A stretch of 64,000 bases of DNA from CAZBJJ01 sp964492245 (GTDB taxonomy: Bacteria > Spirochaetota > Spirochaetia > Treponematales > Breznakiellaceae). The stretch lies in contig CAZBJJ010000005.1 of the NCBI GenBank assembly GCA_964492245.1, positions 1 through 64,000 on the forward strand, read 5' to 3'. The notes beneath the pieces are model-generated. The model saw only the letters and a program-made list of their open reading frames with translations, did not search any database and had not been told where the DNA came from. The position numbers were made by a program, and so were the translations under genes. Positions 60,527 through 64,000 of this stretch are shown here, in pieces (within the stretch, counting starts at the first letter, position 1; each line of letters begins with the position of its first letter).

Positions 60527-61300
60527 ATGCAATTTTTTGATACTCATGCCCACATTGGGCTTATACATGATGATCCCATAGAACAGCTACGTGTCTGCCA
60601 GGCAGCACGGCATGCAGGAGTGAGCCGGTTAATATCAATTTGCAATAGCCTGCACGATTTTAATCAGGTATACGAAAACCTTAAAAGCGCCGATTTTGTC
60701 TATCATGCTGTGGGTGTCTCCCCCTCCGAGGTGCAAAATCCTGGGCGAACTTGGCAGGACAGCATCGACAAGGCGGTTAGGCTGCCACGCGTTGTGGCAA
60801 TTGGAGAAATTGGCCTCGATTACTACAAAAAATATGGCGATAAAAAAAGCCAAATAGAGCTCTTTGTGGAGCAATTGGAGCTGGCCGCTAAATACGATGT
60901 ACCAGTTATTATCCACAATAGGGACGCTGGCCAAGACGTCTTAGATATTTTACGCGACTGCCTGCCCCCAAAGGGCGGAGTCCTGCACTGCTATTCGGAA
61001 AATGCTGAATATGCAGAAAAGGCCCTGGAGCTAAATCTTCGTTTTTCCTTTGCCGGAAATTTAACCTACCGCAATGCCCGCAATTTACACGAGACGGTGG
61101 CGATGCTGCCCTTGGATCGTATTTTGCTGGAATCCGAAAGCCCATTTATGGTGCCTGCCGAGTATCGGGGTAAAAGAAATATGCCTGCATATATGCCCAG
61201 CACAGCAGGGTTTTTAGCTGAATTCCTGGAAATGGACGAAGCCGAATTGGCCGCACAGCTTTGGCAGAATTCCTGCGAGTTTTTTGGCTTGGAGGCCTAG
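60527..61300 (+). CDS. tatD: TatD-family deoxyribonuclease
   Basis: A 257-residue metal-dependent hydrolase of the TatD family. Metal ligands appear in DTHAHIG (His-x-His), AIGEIGLDYY (Glu), VIIHNRDAG and HCYSE. LLESESPFMVP holds the last acidic residue, Glu where many members have Asp. Nuclease or 3'-exonuclease in DNA quality control. It is followed 6 bases later by a dihydrouridine synthase. Confidence 0.9.
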   Translation: MQFFDTHAHIGLIHDDPIEQLRVCQAARHAGVSRLISICNSLHDFNQVYENLKSADFVYHAVGVSPSEVQNPGRTWQDSIDKAVRLPRVVAIGEIGLDYYKKYGDKKSQIELFVEQLELAAKYDVPVIIHNRDAGQDVLDILRDCLPPKGGVLHCYSENAEYAEKALELNLRFSFAGNLTYRNARNLHETVAMLPLDRILLESESPFMVPAEYRGKRNMPAYMPSTAGFLAEFLEMDEAELAAQLWQNSCEFFGLEA

Positions 61301-61306
61301 GGTTCG

Positions 61307-62308
61307 ATGTCCTTAGCGCATTTGCTGCGACCCATACACATTGCCCGCCTGAAAACGGCGGGCAATTTATTTCTGGCACCGGTTGCCGGTTACTCCGACC
61401 GAGCCTTTCGCAGCCTTTGCGTAGAAGAAGGGGCAAGCCTTACCTGTACCGAACTTATTTCTGCCGAGGCCTTGGTGCGCGATTCCAAAAAAACGGCGGC
61501 AATGCTCGGGCGGGCGGATAACGAGAAGGTCTATGCAATACAGTTGTTTGGCAACAATAGCCAGCAATTATACCGCGCAAGCTGTCTTTTGGCCGACTAC
61601 GAGCCAGATGTACTGGACCTGAACTGTGGCTGTCCTGTGCCCAAGGTGGTTAAAACGGGGGCTGGCTCCGCACTTTTAAAGGATCTGCCGCGTCTGGGGA
61701 GCATTGTCGAGGCAATGGTGCGGGCCTCGCAGGAAAAACTGGGAAATATACCGGTTACGGTTAAAATACGGGCTGGCTGGGACGAAAGCTCGATAAATTT
61801 TTTAGAGGCTGCCCGCGTAATAAAAGAGAGCGGCGCGGCCCTTATAGGCTTTCATGCGCGCACTCGGGCCCAGGGCTACACTGGCCTTGCCAAGCATCAG
61901 TGGACGGGCGAATTGGTTGCCAGTAGCGATTTGCCCATTGTGGCCTCGGGCGATGTCTTTAGCCCCGAGGCCGCTGCCAATATACTTTCTACAAGCTCCT
62001 GTGCAGGTGTTATGTTTGCCCGAGGGGCAATGGGCAACCCATTTATTTTTCGGGAAACAATTGATTATTTGACCAAGGGAAGCTGGACTGCTGTAAGTGC
62101 CCCGACGCGCCTTGCGGCCGGCTTTGGCCAATTGAAGCTTTTAGCCCAGGATGTGGGCGAAGAACATGCCTGCCGCGAAATGCGCAAACATTTTTGTGCC
62201 TATACGAGGGGTTTGGCCGGAGGGGCTGCCCTGCGCAATGCATTGGTGCGTGCCAACACAATAGAAGAATATAAGCTTTTGCTTGCCCCGTTTTGTACCG
62301 ATATTTAA
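61307..62308 (+). CDS. dusB: tRNA-dihydrouridine synthase
   Basis: FMN enzyme that reduces uridines of the tRNA D-loop. The 333 residues contain APVAGYSDRAFRSLCVEEGA (FMN), LNCGCPVPKVVKTGAGSAL with the catalytic Cys, and HARTRAQGYTGLA for substrate contact. The signature best matches DusB. GGAG stands 12 bases before the ATG, so expression may depend on tatD translation. Confidence 0.92.
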   Translation: MSLAHLLRPIHIARLKTAGNLFLAPVAGYSDRAFRSLCVEEGASLTCTELISAEALVRDSKKTAAMLGRADNEKVYAIQLFGNNSQQLYRASCLLADYEPDVLDLNCGCPVPKVVKTGAGSALLKDLPRLGSIVEAMVRASQEKLGNIPVTVKIRAGWDESSINFLEAARVIKESGAALIGFHARTRAQGYTGLAKHQWTGELVASSDLPIVASGDVFSPEAAANILSTSSCAGVMFARGAMGNPFIFRETIDYLTKGSWTAVSAPTRLAAGFGQLKLLAQDVGEEHACREMRKHFCAYTRGLAGGAALRNALVRANTIEEYKLLLAPFCTDI

Positions 62309-62376
62309 GAGTGTATGCTTGAAAAATATTGATTTTTCGATGCTAAGTACTTGCTAGTAGGTGGTTTTAAGCTTAA

Positions 62377-63972
62377 ATGAATATTATCAATCGAATTGGA
62401 GATTTTTTCTTAGATTTATTTTCGCCGGAAAAGGAACGGCGAAAAAAGCGTGAACTGCGACAAATTCGTCAGACAATTAAAGAATTTAAACCCAATGTTT
62501 ATAAGCCAGTGAGCAAGATGGTCCAGCCGGCCTTTGCGAATGCACTTTATAATTTTACTCTTTTAATCAAACCCTTGCAGGATGTCTTCGAAAACAGCCT
62601 TTTAGCCAGTGATTCACGCATTGCCCGCCGGCATTGGGACTGGCTACTGGAAAGTCGTTTAAGCGACAAGGTTTTTCGTCTGGTCGAAGGCCTATACTAC
62701 GAAAACCTTTTGCAGCGTTTTTCGCTAGAGCCCGATCGCAAGGCTCTTACTGCGCGGGTCAGAGCCGAAGGCAGTACCGTATTAAAGGCCCTCGATGGGC
62801 CAGAAATGCGGATGGCCGATGGCGATTTAATGGAGCTTGAACGCATTGTAGATATTTGTCGATACGATTATATCCGGATTCTCCGCCATTTTACGCCGAA
62901 GGATGGCGGCAAGACCCGCGAGGGGAGGGTTAAATATCAAGCTGCCAATGCCGAACCCTTAGCAGCCGAGCTCGCCGACCTGTATTCGGTATTTGTGGGT
63001 GCCAGAATGACTGCAGCAGTTCAAGAGGATGTCCTTCGTCTTGCAAGCCGGCAGGGCAGCCAGGCAATATCGGCAATGGAAAAACGATTGACAAAGCTGG
63101 CAAACCAGATGAACCATTTTTTGGATAGCATTTTTTCAGAAAAGCTCCTTGTGCCCCTTGTGCAGCTTATAAAAGAGGATAGTAGCTATATGCCTCCGCC
63201 CCCGGTCCAGCCTGCGGCGCGGCTTTCAGTTTACCGCGAAACCTTAGTTAGACGTTTTAAGGACGATATTGATAGAATTCAGCGGGAGCTGCAGGAAACA
63301 GCTCTAAGTGCGGATATTGCAAAGCTCTTTGGCAGTTCGCCGAAGGGGGGCCTGCTCTCGGCTATTTCATACAACGACGATTTAAACTCTCGCCTGCAGA
63401 CCGAGGCAGCCCTTTCGCTGCGCTATGTTATGCCTTTTCGATTGCTCAAGACCTTTGATCGGCGTTTTATTACCCGTGAATATATAGAGGCCTGTAAGCG
63501 AGTGGTGGTCGAAGGTTTTTTTAACAATACCCTTTTCAGGTCTCGGATGACCGATGCCATTGGAAAAATTGAGAAAACTCAGACAAGGATATCCATTTTC
63601 GAAGAGGCATCGGCAACCAAGGGCCGGGTAAACACCGCCTCCTTGCGCAGGGCCCTGGACGAAATGGGGAAAGGAAAACTGAAGGTTGAGTCGGTGGAGC
63701 GCATCGCCACCAGCTTGGACCAAGGCGCCCGCGAGCTTGTTGAACAGGAGGTTTTAACGCTGCGGGAATTGGCGGAATTTGTCCACGATGTTATATCGGA
63801 TTTTAAAAAACCCACGCCAGACCTTGTGGTAAATATAAAGACCCTGGCAAATTCCAAGGAGAAGCAACTCATTCCCACAATGCTCAATGGCTACAATGCC
63901 ACCGCACAGTTTTTAAAAATTATGAAGGCTTTTATGATTGTGAGCCCAATAAAAGATGAACATTCGGTATAA
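62377..63972 (+). CDS. spirochaete-type 531-residue protein, function unknown
   Basis: Mostly helical, soluble protein with a short amphipathic N-terminus (MNIINRIGDFFLDLFSPEKE) and a basic stretch (RRKKRELRQ) that may touch the membrane. No catalytic motif is visible. From memory it resembles a Treponema-lineage protein family (possibly DUF5312); this is an impression, not a search result. It follows the dus gene in the same direction with a 68-base gap. The right edge of the window lies 28 bases past the stop. Confidence 0.7.
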   Translation: MNIINRIGDFFLDLFSPEKERRKKRELRQIRQTIKEFKPNVYKPVSKMVQPAFANALYNFTLLIKPLQDVFENSLLASDSRIARRHWDWLLESRLSDKVFRLVEGLYYENLLQRFSLEPDRKALTARVRAEGSTVLKALDGPEMRMADGDLMELERIVDICRYDYIRILRHFTPKDGGKTREGRVKYQAANAEPLAAELADLYSVFVGARMTAAVQEDVLRLASRQGSQAISAMEKRLTKLANQMNHFLDSIFSEKLLVPLVQLIKEDSSYMPPPPVQPAARLSVYRETLVRRFKDDIDRIQRELQETALSADIAKLFGSSPKGGLLSAISYNDDLNSRLQTEAALSLRYVMPFRLLKTFDRRFITREYIEACKRVVVEGFFNNTLFRSRMTDAIGKIEKTQTRISIFEEASATKGRVNTASLRRALDEMGKGKLKVESVERIATSLDQGARELVEQEVLTLRELAEFVHDVISDFKKPTPDLVVNIKTLANSKEKQLIPTMLNGYNATAQFLKIMKAFMIVSPIKDEHSV

Positions 63973-64000
63973 AGGGGGTAGATTTTTCCTCTAATTGCTT

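Overview
The window looks like chromosomal DNA from a free-living or host-associated spirochaete (Spirochaetota, Treponema/Spirochaeta-like), at roughly 50% GC. The evidence is family-level. MurA carries Asp in place of the active-site Cys. ThrRS lacks the TGS domain. A bactofilin gene is paired with an M23 peptidase gene and lies beside yaaR and ricT genes. A CHASE2 adenylate cyclase gene is divergent from a FecR gene cluster. A 531-residue protein of a type I associate with Treponema lies at the right end. There is no rRNA, phage, insertion sequence or CRISPR. The species cannot be named from the sequence alone.

Layout. 0-3.3 kb: an SDR oxidoreductase, then an envelope-stress-like cluster (STAS/zinc-ribbon protein, YbjN-like protein, PspA, winged-helix protein). 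3.3-3.7 kb: AT-rich non-coding DNA with a cluster of DnaA boxes, a possible replication-origin-like element. 3.7-11 kb: two overlapping membrane-protein genes, murA, pepT, clpP and a nuclease/phosphatase-fold lipoprotein. 11-16.4 kb: metal uptake (feoA-feoB-small Cys-rich protein, then a NicO-type permease with its DUF1007 partner) and a second SDR. 16.5-24.7 kb: two tandem MATE exporters, a CHASE2 adenylate cyclase, and a divergent secreted protein/beta-barrel/FecR cluster closed by a strong terminator. 24.8-33.2 kb: solute-binding protein, TetR regulator, two rRNA methyltransferases, thrS and a signal-less GH9 glycosidase. 33.3-44.9 kb: citrate synthase, a methyltransferase, a YchJ protein, the potABCD polyamine importer, a PAS-PAS-PAS-GAF-HD-GYP protein, a ferritin-like/VIT transporter and a third MATE. 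44.9-51.1 kb: the operon pyrB-pyrI-pyrC-pyrF-pyrK-pyrD-pyrE, preceded by a complete attenuator (promoter, leader peptide, hairpin and T-tract). 51.1-64 kb: an acyltransferase, a small outer-membrane-type protein, a methyltransferase, a YfcC-like carrier, an M20 peptidase, tRNA-Leu(CAG), and a leftward operon M23-bactofilin-yaaR-ricT-sugar isomerase. Divergent to that operon are tatD, a dihydrouridine synthase and the 531-residue protein.

How the genes work together. The pyr operon covers all of UMP synthesis after carbamoyl phosphate (carAB is not here) and appears to be controlled by transcription attenuation. The M23/bactofilin pair is expected to act in cell shape. The Feo and NicO/DUF1007 genes form a transition-metal block.

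The least ordinary observations are: (1) GC-rich in-frame tandem repeats of 15, 18, 21 and 24 bp placed in loops or ends of otherwise conserved proteins (FeoA, an RlmM-like enzyme, PotB, PyrC); (2) an RlmM-like frame that stays open about 85 codons upstream of its first ATG/GTG/TTG codon; (3) the pyrB leader-peptide attenuator; (4) the DnaA-box cluster without dnaA nearby; and (5) several genes whose -10 boxes sit so close to the start codon that leaderless transcripts are likely.
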